Source: Chitinophagales bacterium (lineage in GTDB: Bacteria; Bacteroidota; Bacteroidia; Chitinophagales; UBA2359). From it: a stretch of DNA of 64,000 nucleotides. The stretch covers positions 889,501 to 953,500 of the forward strand of contig JAWKLZ010000003.1 of assembly GCA_041392475.1 (NCBI GenBank), in the 5' to 3' direction. Below the pieces are notes generated by a model, which searched no databases, had not been told where the DNA came from, and was given only the letters and a program-made list of their open reading frames with translations. The translations under genes and the position numbers were made by a program. Positions 9,827 to 19,315 of this stretch are shown here, piece after piece; the first letter of the stretch is position 1, and each line of letters starts with the position of its first letter.

Positions 9827-11788
9827 CTATTTCTCCCAATCATCTGTTCTAAACGGGCAAGCAGGTAAATCCTCTTGGTTGTATAAATTGGCATCATCGG
9901 GATTGTCTGCCCAAGCATAGCGAACTGAAACAGGAGCTTCAATGGAATCACTCCAAACCACAATTTCATTTCCTTCAATGCGTGCTTTTGCCCAAACAAA
10001 GGCTTTGTCTTTCGCTGCAATGGTAAAACCTTTGACGTAGCCATACTTGTCTTTTGTGACCAAACCACCTCCAATGTTGGACAATTGTATCCGTACTTCA
10101 TTGTCAACGATTTTATGCGATTGGTAGGTAGGGCCAGCATATACAAGGTCTTCACCATAAGCCACTTTTCTGGCTACCAATGCCAAGCGTTTGCCTACAT
10201 CTTGTTTGTTGCGGGGGTGAATATCCTCTGCTTCACCAATGTCAATAATGACTGCTTGACCTGTATTTGCAGCCATTTCGAGGGTTTTGGATTGGGATTC
10301 TCGGAGCATAGCCCAATCACTTGGTGTATTTGCATCTTTTGGAGCCGGCATAAAATTCGCCAGTTGAACAAACAAAAAGGGAAAATCACCCTGCCCCCAA
10401 CGTTTGCGCCAATCTTCAATCATTGCAGTGAAATCATGGCGGTATTGATAGGCTTTTTCAGGATAAGCATTTGATTCGCCCTGGTACCAAATCACTCCTT
10501 TGATGCCATATCCCAAGACGGGATGCAACATTTGATTGTAAAGCATGGTGGGAGTGTGAATGGGACGAAATTCGGGTGAAGCTGCATACATTGCACCAAT
10601 TTTATATTTCCATTCTCCTGCCAGAGAACTTGTACGGGTATTGGTTGTCAAAAATATATCCTCAGATGCTCCGTGAAACCCTCCACCTCCACCTGTGTCT
10701 TCTACTCGAACAGTAATCGAGTTTTCGCCTACCTTCAAATACTCTGCATCGACTTTATAGACCCTTGTTTTGTTGTATGCGCCAAATATTGCACCGATTT
10801 TGTGGCCATTGATATAAGACCAATCAGAATCATCAATGCGTCCCAAACCTAGCGTAATACCTGCTTTTGCTTCTTCCTGAGTCAGTTGGATGGTTTTGCG
10901 AAACCACACGATGCCGTCAAAATCAGGTAAATCTTGTTGCTCCCACAACATGGGGACGGTCATGGTTTTCCAATCGGTGTCTTTTATGGAAGCAGCCGCC
11001 CAAAGTGCGCTTTCGTTTTCTGACCAACCTGCATCTTCTGTTGGGATTTTACCATGGGTTGCTTCCAATTTTTTAGCCAAAACCATTTGTTCTTTTTGGG
11101 CTTTTTCCTCCAATTCCTGAAAGACTTTATAGGGATTATCTATCTTCAAGGCTTCGGCACTCATCCATGCCTCTATGCTGCTACCACCCCAAGAGGTATG
11201 CAACAAACCTATGGCAATATCTTGTGTTTGACGGAGTTCTTTGGCAAAGAAATAACCCGCTGCCGTAAAATTGGCAACGGTTTCGGGTGAACAAACAGTC
11301 CATGATTTACTTGTCGGGATTTTGTTAGAGGGATCTTTACTTCCTGCCTTGCTGACTTTGAAGTGTCTAATCTTATCATCTTTTGCATTCACAATCTCTT
11401 GTTCTGCATTGTTCACATTTCCCACTTCCCATTCCATATTGGATTGTCCCGAACAGAGCCAAACATCTCCTACCATGATATTTTGAAGGTTTATAGTTTC
11501 TCCTTCTCCTTCAATGGTCATTTTGTATGGACCGCCTGCTTTCATTGAAGGAAGTTTCACCTCCCATCTACCAGTTTGGTCATTCGGTTTGGCTGTATAG
11601 GTTTTTTCTTGAAATACAAGTTCCACTTCTGTACCCTTTGAGGCCCATCCCCATATGGGGACTTCTATGCCTCTTTGCAGCACCATGTTGTCACTGAATA
11701 ATTGGGAGAGTTCGATTTGTGCGAATGAATTGGAGTTTGCGATAAAAAACAGTAGGAGGTGGATGACCAAAAACCGTAGTATCTTCAT
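9827..11788 (-). CDS. Sialate O-acetylesterase / SGNH-type carbohydrate esterase, secreted
   Basis: The 653-residue product has a signal peptide ending near SNSFAQ. The catalytic Ser block GDVWLCSGQSNMEW (Ser116) is the hallmark of the SASA family, and IWYQGESNA plus the late DIHPRNK block supply the remaining conserved positions including the Asp-His pair. A beta-sandwich (jelly-roll) insertion around residues 280-390 is typical for long family members. Such enzymes remove O-acetyl groups from sialic acids or from plant polysaccharides such as xylan. No other sialic acid genes are nearby, so the substrate is open. Export is probably to the periplasm. Confidence 0.88.
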   Translation of the reverse strand: MKILRFLVIHLLLFFIANSNSFAQIELSQLFSDNMVLQRGIEVPIWGWASKGTEVELVFQEKTYTAKPNDQTGRWEVKLPSMKAGGPYKMTIEGEGETINLQNIMVGDVWLCSGQSNMEWEVGNVNNAEQEIVNAKDDKIRHFKVSKAGSKDPSNKIPTSKSWTVCSPETVANFTAAGYFFAKELRQTQDIAIGLLHTSWGGSSIEAWMSAEALKIDNPYKVFQELEEKAQKEQMVLAKKLEATHGKIPTEDAGWSENESALWAAASIKDTDWKTMTVPMLWEQQDLPDFDGIVWFRKTIQLTQEEAKAGITLGLGRIDDSDWSYINGHKIGAIFGAYNKTRVYKVDAEYLKVGENSITVRVEDTGGGGGFHGASEDIFLTTNTRTSSLAGEWKYKIGAMYAASPEFRPIHTPTMLYNQMLHPVLGYGIKGVIWYQGESNAYPEKAYQYRHDFTAMIEDWRKRWGQGDFPFLFVQLANFMPAPKDANTPSDWAMLRESQSKTLEMAANTGQAVIIDIGEAEDIHPRNKQDVGKRLALVARKVAYGEDLVYAGPTYQSHKIVDNEVRIQLSNIGGGLVTKDKYGYVKGFTIAAKDKAFVWAKARIEGNEIVVWSDSIEAPVSVRYAWADNPDDANLYNQEDLPACPFRTDDWEK

Positions 11789-11842
11789 AGTGTTTGCTTT
11801 TGACGGAAATATAAAGATTATGTCCGTAAAAGTAAGGAAAAA

Positions 11843-12670
11843 TTAGGCAAATGCTTCCTGAAAAGGCTTGATAAATCGCTCATTGCTGGCATAAATAGCA
11901 AAGGTGATTTTTCGGAATTGGTTTTTGAATTTTCCTTCAATGACCTCTTTGAAGTAGCGGGCAATATCGTCGGGATTGTTTTGAAAAACACCGCATCCCC
12001 ACGCTCCTAAAATGATGGATTTATGTCCATGTTCCAAAGCAATTGCCAACACTTTTTCGATTCTTCGCTTCATCACCTCTTCAATTTTCTTCAACCGCTT
12101 AGGTTCTCGCTGTTTGACTATGCCGGTATTGACGGCTGGAGCGGTAATGAATGAAGCTGTCACCAAAGCTTCCAAACAGTTGCCTTCTTCGTCTTTGAGA
12201 ATCGGTACTTTGGGACTGTAAATCATGTAGTCCGTGTAGAAACAAGATTTGAATTTCCGGTTGATTTCGTAGTAGTCGGAAGCTTGCATCAAACTAGGAT
12301 ACAAACCCGTTGCCCTCGCAATACTTTCTTCTTGCGCCTGACTTCCACCCAAAAATCCACCTCCTGCATTTCGGGCAGAGGCAAAATTCAAGCAGACTAC
12401 ATCCGTATGACCTTCGTTTATCAAACGCCTTGTGGCATTGAGGCTGGTTTCGTTGGTTACTTCAATTTCGGTTGGCGTTTCTAAGGTTTTGGAACTACGG
12501 TTTTGAAGCAATTCGTCTGTCATTGCAGGAGAATAGGTGATGGTGTTTGCTACTGCAAAATCTTGTGTTTCTTTGATGTTAATTGTCTCACCTGTTGGAG
12601 AATTGAAGTAGCCTTGCTCCAAACATTGAAGGGTATCTGTGGCGATGTTTTGTCGGTTGTATCTTCCCAT
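11843..12670 (-). CDS. Microbial-type poly(ADP-ribose) glycohydrolase (TIGR02452 family)
   Basis: The 275-residue product carries the PARG signature: NAGGGFLGGSQAQEES, that is GGG (103-105) followed by QEE (113-115), where the second Glu is the catalytic residue. The AWGCGVFQNNP block near the C-terminus matches the macrodomain-like core. These enzymes hydrolyse ADP-ribose linkages. No ADP-ribosyltransferase or toxin gene is next to it, so a housekeeping ADP-ribose clearance role is more likely than an antitoxin role. It lies 54 bases downstream of nothing on its own strand and is divergent from the M20 amidohydrolase gene, with about 105 bases between the starts. Confidence 0.87.
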   Translation of the reverse strand: MGRYNRQNIATDTLQCLEQGYFNSPTGETINIKETQDFAVANTITYSPAMTDELLQNRSSKTLETPTEIEVTNETSLNATRRLINEGHTDVVCLNFASARNAGGGFLGGSQAQEESIARATGLYPSLMQASDYYEINRKFKSCFYTDYMIYSPKVPILKDEEGNCLEALVTASFITAPAVNTGIVKQREPKRLKKIEEVMKRRIEKVLAIALEHGHKSIILGAWGCGVFQNNPDDIARYFKEVIEGKFKNQFRKITFAIYASNERFIKPFQEAFA

Positions 12671-12775
12671 TTTTTGATTTTAATGGAGGGAACGTATTGG
12701 AAATAGGAGAAAGTTCCCAAAATGACTATTTTTACCAATTCGAAAAACGATTCCTTTAACAAAACCAATACCACC

Positions 12776-14092
12776 ATGCGTATTTTTACCTTCCTAACTG
12801 CACTATTTTTCCTTCAAATAATATCAGCGCAAATACCTACTGTTGAAGCGATTGACCAATATCTTCAAAAAGACTATGGCTTCCTCGAAACGCTTTATAA
12901 ACACTTTCACCAAAACCCCGAATTATCTTTTTTGGAAGAAAAGACGGCTGCACGATTGGCGAAAGAATTGAAGGAAATAGGTTTCGATGTTACCGAAAAA
13001 GTGGGCGGACATGGCGTTGTGGGCGTATTGAAGAATGGAGAGGGGCCAACAATTTTGGTGCGGGCCGATATGGACGCTTTGCCGATTATGGAAGAAACGG
13101 GTTTGGATCATGCAAGCAAGGTGAAAATGACCGACATTACGGGCGATGAGGTTTCGGTGATGCACGCTTGCGGTCACGATATGCACATGACCGTTTGGAT
13201 GGGTGCAGCAAGGGCTTTGGCGAAGATGAAAGACCATTGGAAAGGGACTGTTTTGTTTATCGGACAACCTGCCGAAGAGCGTGGAAGTGGGGCGAGAAAT
13301 ATGTTGAAGGAAGGGCTTTTTGATAAATTTCCAGTGCCTGATTATGGGGTAGCTTTGCACGTTCACGCCGAAATGCCTACGGGAAGTATTGGGTATTGTC
13401 CTGAGTTTTCGATGGCGAATGTGGATATGATGAATATCAAGGTTTTTGGAGAAGGGGGGCATGGAGCTTATCCGCATACAACGATTGACCCTGTAGTGTT
13501 GGCTGCCAAAATTATCGTGGATATTCAGACGATTGTAAGTCGTGAAATTTCGCCACTTGAGCCTGCTGTTGTGACGGTCGGTTCTATTCACGGTGGTACG
13601 AAGGGCAATGTGATTCCCAATGAAGTAGAACTGAAATTGACTTTGCGCTCTTATACGGATGAAGTACGTCAGGCATTGATTGACAAAATCAAATTGAAGT
13701 GCAAAGCGGCTGCAATGGCGGCAGGTTTGGCGGAGGATAAATATCCAGAAGTCACTTTGAGGGATGAATTTACACCTGCTTTATACAATGATCCAAAATT
13801 GACGAGTCGCATTGCAGAGGTGTTTGTGGAGAATTTTGGCAAGGAAAAGGTTCACCGTCAAGCTCCTGTGATGGGAGGTGAAGATTTTGGAATGTATGGA
13901 CGAACGGATGCCAAAATTCCAATTTTTATGTATCGTTTGGGAACGATTAATGTGCAACGTTTTGAGGAATATCAAGCGGGAAACAAACAATTGCCATCGC
14001 TTCATTCCTCTAAGTTTTCACCTGACATTGAGCCAAGTATCAAAACGGGGGTGAAGAGTATGGTGTTGGCAGTTTTGGAGTTGTTGGATTAG
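12776..14092 (+). CDS. M20 family amidohydrolase (hippurate/IAA-amino-acid hydrolase type), exported
   Basis: The start is the ATG at 12776, which gives a signal peptide (MRIFTFLTALFFLQIISAQ); the frame is open 54 bases further up but without any signal-like sequence. The product is 438 residues. Metal-binding blocks are intact: HACGHDMHMT, PAEERGSGARNM, and the late GGEDFGMY. Family members hydrolyse N-acyl amino acids or small peptides using two zinc or manganese ions. The signal peptide places it in the periplasm. It is followed by an inward-facing gene only 2 bases after the stop. Confidence 0.9.
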   Translation: MRIFTFLTALFFLQIISAQIPTVEAIDQYLQKDYGFLETLYKHFHQNPELSFLEEKTAARLAKELKEIGFDVTEKVGGHGVVGVLKNGEGPTILVRADMDALPIMEETGLDHASKVKMTDITGDEVSVMHACGHDMHMTVWMGAARALAKMKDHWKGTVLFIGQPAEERGSGARNMLKEGLFDKFPVPDYGVALHVHAEMPTGSIGYCPEFSMANVDMMNIKVFGEGGHGAYPHTTIDPVVLAAKIIVDIQTIVSREISPLEPAVVTVGSIHGGTKGNVIPNEVELKLTLRSYTDEVRQALIDKIKLKCKAAAMAAGLAEDKYPEVTLRDEFTPALYNDPKLTSRIAEVFVENFGKEKVHRQAPVMGGEDFGMYGRTDAKIPIFMYRLGTINVQRFEEYQAGNKQLPSLHSSKFSPDIEPSIKTGVKSMVLAVLELLD

Positions 14093-14094
14093 AT

Positions 14095-14445
14095 TTACAA
14101 ACCGACTCGAATCTTCCCATCGACCAGCACTTCGGTTTGTTTCAATACCTTATAACTGTATTCCCCTTTTGCTAATTCGCTGCGTTTCAGAGCCAAAACA
14201 TTGGAACTAAGATCGTTTTTTTCAAAAACTACCTCACCTTTTTTATCGTACATTTCCAAGGTGGCATCTTCTAAAGATACAGCAAATTTTAAAACTGCTT
14301 GATCCTCAAGTGGATTGGGGTAGATATGAAAGTTGGTATGGCAGTTCACATCATCACTGTCCATACATTTGCCATCAATAAAAGAAACAACCGAAAAAAC
14401 AATCAAACTATGTAGGGCAAAAATAATTGCAAAAATCTCTTTCAT
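14095..14445 (-). CDS. Small exported protein made almost only of a T9SS sorting domain
   Basis: The 116-residue product has a signal peptide (about residues 1-25), about 15 linker residues and then a near-complete T9SS type A sorting domain starting at HIYPNPLEDQAVLKF and ending with KIRVGL. There is no cargo domain between signal and sorting domain. It is convergent with the M20 gene with only 2 bases between the stops. It may be the relic of a larger cargo gene, a decoy or regulator of the secretion machine, or simply a small surface peptide. The short N-terminal stretch contains two Cys residues (KCMDSDDVNC) that could form a disulfide. Confidence 0.75.
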   Translation of the reverse strand: MKEIFAIIFALHSLIVFSVVSFIDGKCMDSDDVNCHTNFHIYPNPLEDQAVLKFAVSLEDATLEMYDKKGEVVFEKNDLSSNVLALKRSELAKGEYSYKVLKQTEVLVDGKIRVGL

Positions 14446-14780
14446 GATAATAAAATCTAAAAAACATTAAATAAGAAAACCCATTCAAAATGTCTATAAC
14501 CAAATCCTACTGCAAATCTCTGAATTTTCTTCCGAATAAAATAAAACAATTTTTGAGGATTGTTAGACGCTTTTCGGTGTTTTTTTTAATGATTTTTTTA
14601 CTTAAAATGCTTTTAATCATGTTTTTAATTCAAAAATAAAAAGAGAGTTTGTTCATTCTTTTCTCGCTAAATAAAGGTGAAATTTAGCTTTATAATATCA
14701 AAAAAATGTCGTTTTTGAGGCATAACACTATCCTCCATTCTATTTAATTCCTATTTTCGGCGATTATTAAAAATCCTCCA
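14446..14780. other. AT-rich divergent intergenic region
   Basis: This 335-base gap separates two divergent genes and must hold their promoters. It is very AT-rich with long T and A runs. No clear TAnnTTTG element, repeat or RNA gene could be recognised. Confidence 0.6.
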
Positions 14781-17396
14781 ATGATGAAAAGAATTTTTTT
14801 ACTATTGTATTTATTTTTTTGTTGCGCCTTATCTATTGAAGCACAAAACGAACTGAGTCTTGAATATTATTTGCCTAAAGATGTCAGCTACAATGAAAAT
14901 ATCCCTACACCCGAATCCATTTTAGGACACCCCGTTGGGAAATGGCATGTTAGTCATGACAAATTGGTTTGGTATATGCAAACCATTGCCGCAGCATCGG
15001 ATAGAATAAGCATAGAAACTTATGCCCGAAGTTATGAAGATAGGCCCCTACTTTTGCTTACTATTACCTCTCCAAAAAACCACCAAAATATTGAAGCGAT
15101 TCGAGAGGCACATCTAAAAAATACCAATCCTGAAACGGCAAAAGATGTGAATATTGAAGAAATGCCTGTGGTTGTTTATCAAGGATTTAGCATACATGGC
15201 AATGAGGCAAGTGGCTCAAATGCGGCTTTAATATTGGTGTATCACTTGGCAGCAGCAGAAGGAAAAGAGATTGAAGATTTGTTGCAAAATACGGTGATTC
15301 TGCTCGATCCCTGCTTCAATCCAGATGGGTTTCACCGTTTTTCGACTTGGGTGAATATGCACAAAAGTAAAAACTTAGTAGCTGATACAGATAGTCGAGA
15401 ACTGAACGAACAGTTTCCAAATGGTCGCACCAATCACTATTGGTTTGACCTCAATCGAGATTGGCTATTGACCCAACATCCAGAAAGTCAAGGTCGTGTT
15501 GAAATTTTTCACCGTTGGAAGCCCAATATCTTGACTGATCACCACGAAATGGGGAGCAATGCCACCTTCTTTTTTCAGCCAGGAATTCCAGAACGTTTGA
15601 ATCCAAATATCCCTGCCAAAAACCAAGAGTTGACCTTCAAAATCGGAGAATTTCACGCAAAGGCATTGGACAAAATTGGCTCGCTTTATTACACTCAAGA
15701 ATCTTATGATGATTTTTATGTCGGAAAAGGTTCGACCTATCCCGATGTGCATGGGTCTATCGGTATTTTGTTTGAACAAGCAAGTTCGAGAGGGCATTTG
15801 CAGCAAACCGAAAATGGTTTGTTGAGTTTTCCGTTCACCATCCGCAACCAATTCAAAACAGCTCTTTCTACTTTAGAAGCGTCCAATTCGTTGAGAACAG
15901 ACCTTTTATCATTTCAACAGTCTTTCTTCAAAGAAGCATTTAAGAAAGCCGATCAAGACGGTACAAAGGCATACATCGTTGCCGCAGGTAAAGACAATGG
16001 ACGTTTGCGGCATTTCATAGAATGGCTGAATCGCCACCATATTGACGCTTATTATACCCAAAAAAGCACTTCTGTGGAAGGGAAAAATTTTCCTGAAAAA
16101 AGCTTGGTAATTCCCACGAATCAATTGCAGTATTCGCTTATCAAAGCCAGTTTTGAAAAATACACTTCCTTCAATGACAGCCTGTTTTATGATGTATCGA
16201 GTTGGACGTTACCTTTGGCCTTCAATTTGGACTACGCCGCACTTGATAAACGTGCATTGGGACGGGATTTGATGGGTGAAAAAATGCCTAATTCCCTACG
16301 CACCATGCCCAAAAGAAAAATCATTGGGGATAAAAGTGAGTATGCCTACGTTTTTAGATGGGACGAATATTATGCTCCCAAGATGCTCTATGCTTTGCTG
16401 AAAAAAGGCATGATTGCGAAAGTTGCCTCCCAACCTTTTGGCATCGAAACAGCCGATGGTTTTCAGCAATTTGACTACGGAACGATTCTGATTCCTGTTG
16501 GCAACAATCAAGAACAATTTATTGACGGGGAGAATTTGCGGATACTACTTGAAGCAGAAAGTGCTCAAAATGGTATTGAAGTCTATGCCTTATCTACAGG
16601 ATTGACTCCAAATGGTGCAGATTTGGGAAGCCGTACATTTGAGCGTTTGCGCTTGCCGAAGATATTGATGGTAGTTGGTAAGGGCGTTTCGGGGTATGAT
16701 GCAGGTGAAATATGGCATTTGCTCGACCAGCGTTTTGATATCGAAATCACCTTAGTCGACTCTAATGAATTCAATGGAATAAACTTAGATTCCTACAATA
16801 CTTTGGTGCTCTCACATGGTAGTTACGGTTTGATCAATACGCTCGACCTGCAACAATGGCTCAAAAAAGGGAATACTTTGATAACAATGCGGGGTGCATC
16901 AAAATGGGCAAGTGACCAAAAAATCTCCAATGCGGTCTTCAAAGAAAATGGGCCTGATGAGGACAATACGGTTAGAAAACCCTACAATGAAGCAGCGCAA
17001 AGATTTGGAGCACAGTATATTGGAGGCGCAATTTTTGAAGCCAATTTGGACTTGACTCATCCTTTAGCTTATGGTTATTCAAAAGCCAATATTCCTGTTT
17101 TTAGAAGAGATACTCACTTTATGGAACCTACCAAAAACGACTATGCCATGCCGCTTCAATACACAAGCAAACCTTTGATAAGTGGTTATATCTCAAAGCC
17201 TAACTTACAGCAATTAGCGAAAAGTGCTGCAATTGTGGTGAACGGTGTTGGGCAAGGGCGAGTGATTTCGATGGCTGATAATCCGAACTTTCGGGCTTAT
17301 TGGTACGGTACGAATAAGTTGTTTTTGAATGGAATTTTCTTTGGACATACTATTGAGGGAGGTACTTTGGAGTATCGTAGTAAGGAGAAGGAGTAA
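14781..17396 (+). CDS. M14 family zinc carboxypeptidase, exported
   Basis: The 871-residue product has a signal peptide (to about SIEAQ). The M14 zinc site is intact: HGNE at residues 139-142 and the third ligand in TDHHEMGSN. The substrate-binding pair NRDW and the general-base Glu in GILFEQASSRG are also present. A C-terminal region of about 400 residues includes a glutamine-amidotransferase-like fold (LVLSHGSYGL) as in other long Bacteroidota M14 proteins. It probably trims peptides in the periplasm. A small membrane protein gene starts 12 bases after the stop and is likely co-transcribed. Confidence 0.88.
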   Translation: MMKRIFLLLYLFFCCALSIEAQNELSLEYYLPKDVSYNENIPTPESILGHPVGKWHVSHDKLVWYMQTIAAASDRISIETYARSYEDRPLLLLTITSPKNHQNIEAIREAHLKNTNPETAKDVNIEEMPVVVYQGFSIHGNEASGSNAALILVYHLAAAEGKEIEDLLQNTVILLDPCFNPDGFHRFSTWVNMHKSKNLVADTDSRELNEQFPNGRTNHYWFDLNRDWLLTQHPESQGRVEIFHRWKPNILTDHHEMGSNATFFFQPGIPERLNPNIPAKNQELTFKIGEFHAKALDKIGSLYYTQESYDDFYVGKGSTYPDVHGSIGILFEQASSRGHLQQTENGLLSFPFTIRNQFKTALSTLEASNSLRTDLLSFQQSFFKEAFKKADQDGTKAYIVAAGKDNGRLRHFIEWLNRHHIDAYYTQKSTSVEGKNFPEKSLVIPTNQLQYSLIKASFEKYTSFNDSLFYDVSSWTLPLAFNLDYAALDKRALGRDLMGEKMPNSLRTMPKRKIIGDKSEYAYVFRWDEYYAPKMLYALLKKGMIAKVASQPFGIETADGFQQFDYGTILIPVGNNQEQFIDGENLRILLEAESAQNGIEVYALSTGLTPNGADLGSRTFERLRLPKILMVVGKGVSGYDAGEIWHLLDQRFDIEITLVDSNEFNGINLDSYNTLVLSHGSYGLINTLDLQQWLKKGNTLITMRGASKWASDQKISNAVFKENGPDEDNTVRKPYNEAAQRFGAQYIGGAIFEANLDLTHPLAYGYSKANIPVFRRDTHFMEPTKNDYAMPLQYTSKPLISGYISKPNLQQLAKSAAIVVNGVGQGRVISMADNPNFRAYWYGTNKLFLNGIFFGHTIEGGTLEYRSKEKE

Positions 17397-17408
17397 ATAT
17401 TTTCACTT

Positions 17409-17654
17409 ATGCCTTTAGATTTTGTAAATATCCTCGGTATTATTGGAGTCACGAGCATACTCGGTGCATACTTTCTGAGTCTGTTCCGCAATCTACCAAC
17501 AGATGGTTATCCTTATTTGGTGATGAACTTTGTAGGGGCAAGTTTGGCATGTATTTCTTCTGTGCTGATTGGTTATGTGCCATTTGTGATTTTGGAGGGA
17601 ACTTGGGCAGTGGTTTCGTTGGTAGCATTGGTGAGGAAGGTTCGCAACAAATAA
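17409..17654 (+). CDS. Small integral membrane protein, CBU_0592-like
   Basis: The 81-residue product has three hydrophobic segments (about 6-24, 35-53, 55-72) and a basic C-terminus (VRKVRNK). It resembles the CBU_0592 family of small bacterial membrane proteins of unknown function. It begins 12 bases after the M14 carboxypeptidase gene and ends just before a bidirectional terminator, so it is probably the second gene of that transcript. Confidence 0.75.
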   Translation: MPLDFVNILGIIGVTSILGAYFLSLFRNLPTDGYPYLVMNFVGASLACISSVLIGYVPFVILEGTWAVVSLVALVRKVRNK

Positions 17655-17660
17655 AGCACA

Positions 17661-17692
17661 AAAGGCAAATACCTCGAAAGATATTTGCCTTT
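17661..17692. terminator. Bidirectional rho-independent terminator
   Basis: AAAGGCAAATA and TATTTGCCTTT form an 11-bp stem with a short loop, with A and T runs on both sides. It separates the convergent CBU_0592-like and cohesin/dockerin-like genes. Confidence 0.8.
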
Positions 17693-17719
17693 GATAAAAC
17701 ACTGTATAGATTGGTAAAA

Positions 17720-19096
17720 TCACTCCAAAATCGCCTTCCGACTCACCAACACCCCATCATAATCCACCACCAAAAAGTACACGCCCGATTGCAGTTTCGA
17801 CAAATCCAATTGAAGTACATTTTGAGGCGACAATTCCTCAACTGTCCAATTTTTCTCTAAACCTCCAACCAAGTTATACAATTGAAGGGAGTGAACTTTT
17901 TGAAGGTCAGGTATTCGTACAGATAAGTGATTTTTTGCAGGATTGGGAAACATTTCAATAGAATCATTTACAAGGCTTTCTCGAATATCAGTTACAATCA
18001 CTGTGTCTGCTGTAGGAAAAACGGGAATTTCGGTTTCGTTGGCACTGATTGCTCGGATGTTGCTGATGGTAACGGTCAAATCTTGTTGAGCAGATTTCTT
18101 TCCTGCAATGTTGTCAATGATACCCGTCAAAGTTCCAATCGTGCCATATCCTGTTTGATTCGTTAGGTCAATTCGGGTAATTGCCACATCAATCGCTCCT
18201 TCTTCTCCAAAAGGCTGTGATAAAGTGATCAAGTTGCTTCCTTCAGTTCCCAACCAACATTCTTCAAAGGTGACCGCTACACTTTCGGGGGCGACCAATT
18301 CACTGTCAAAATTCACCGTAAAAGCAATACCATATACATTCGTTGCAGGAATTTCGGCTGTTCCAAAGATAATAGGAGCAGTCAAGCTGTCGCCTTGATT
18401 AAGGTCAGAATCGGGCAGTTCTACATACAAAGGAGTATCGTCAGAGCTACCGCTATTACTCGATTTCTTGGCATGAGTTTCGCCGTAGTTTTGGATAATA
18501 CCCTCTATGTCATTTAAAAGAATTTCACCATCTCCATTGCAGTCTATGTGTCTGTAATTTACCCCATCAGCCAAAGTATCTGTCCAGTCATCTGCTACTT
18601 GACCTACCCATGCCAAGGTAGGGTTGACACGTGGACTCCCCGTATTTCCGTAAGCTATCCCTATTGGTAATAAATCAAAATTATTGGCGATGCCATCGTT
18701 GTTGGTATCACCAGGCCAAACATCGCCTATATCATTAGAGCAAGGGTCAGAATTTGCACAATCGATAAAACCTTCACAGGGCTCATTGCAAACTCCTTGC
18801 ACAATAACTAACCTTTGTTGTGAGGTACAATTGCCATCCGAATCAACTACCGAATAATTAACAATATAGGCTCCTTGCATTGAAGTACACACACAATCTT
18901 CTGTTATTTCTACTGGTAGTGTACCGTCTTCTACATCAAAAGCTATTGCCCCAAACTCAATATAATCCACTCCGCAAGAATAGACAACAGGAGAGGGGCC
19001 AATAATAGTTATTGTAGGAGGATTATTGTCCTGCTGTCCAAAAAGTGTTATTGAAAAAAGTAGTAAAAAATATTGAAAGGTGAATAGATGCCTCAT
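17720..19096 (-). CDS. T9SS-secreted protein with HYR-like, dockerin-like and cohesin-like regions
   Basis: The start is the ATG at 19096, which begins a signal peptide (MRHLFTFQYFLLLFSITLFGQ); the open frame upstream lacks such features. The product is 458 residues. Order: an Ig/HYR-like domain (about 30-100), a Cys-rich spacer, two calcium-loop motifs (DTNNDGIANNFDLLPIGIAYG and DCNGDGEILLNDIEGIIQNYG) that resemble a dockerin pair, a cohesin-like beta-sandwich (about 245-360), and a T9SS sorting domain (FPNPAKNHLSVRI to the end). It is probably displayed on the cell surface with calcium-stabilised loops. The dockerin and cohesin assignments rest on motif resemblance only. Confidence 0.8.
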   Translation of the reverse strand: MRHLFTFQYFLLLFSITLFGQQDNNPPTITIIGPSPVVYSCGVDYIEFGAIAFDVEDGTLPVEITEDCVCTSMQGAYIVNYSVVDSDGNCTSQQRLVIVQGVCNEPCEGFIDCANSDPCSNDIGDVWPGDTNNDGIANNFDLLPIGIAYGNTGSPRVNPTLAWVGQVADDWTDTLADGVNYRHIDCNGDGEILLNDIEGIIQNYGETHAKKSSNSGSSDDTPLYVELPDSDLNQGDSLTAPIIFGTAEIPATNVYGIAFTVNFDSELVAPESVAVTFEECWLGTEGSNLITLSQPFGEEGAIDVAITRIDLTNQTGYGTIGTLTGIIDNIAGKKSAQQDLTVTISNIRAISANETEIPVFPTADTVIVTDIRESLVNDSIEMFPNPAKNHLSVRIPDLQKVHSLQLYNLVGGLEKNWTVEELSPQNVLQLDLSKLQSGVYFLVVDYDGVLVSRKAILE

Positions 19097-19315
19097 AAAA
19101 TTTGCTTTTTTATTAATATTGATAAAATTTTGCCTAACGCATACAAATATGCTGCAAAACAATACCTTACCCAAAGACTTTTGAGCTAAAAAATTGGAAA
19201 ATTTTTTTTCAGGAAATGTCATAAATAAAAAATAAAACACTATAATTCAGATTGTTAAAATGATATTTATATAATAAAAAATTGGAAAAAATTATTTTAA
19301 ATTCGGTATTTCACC

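Noticed and set aside
12923..13591. 222-codon reverse frame in the M20 gene
   Set aside because: It lies wholly opposite a well-conserved M20 amidohydrolase gene with intact motifs and has no signal or family match.
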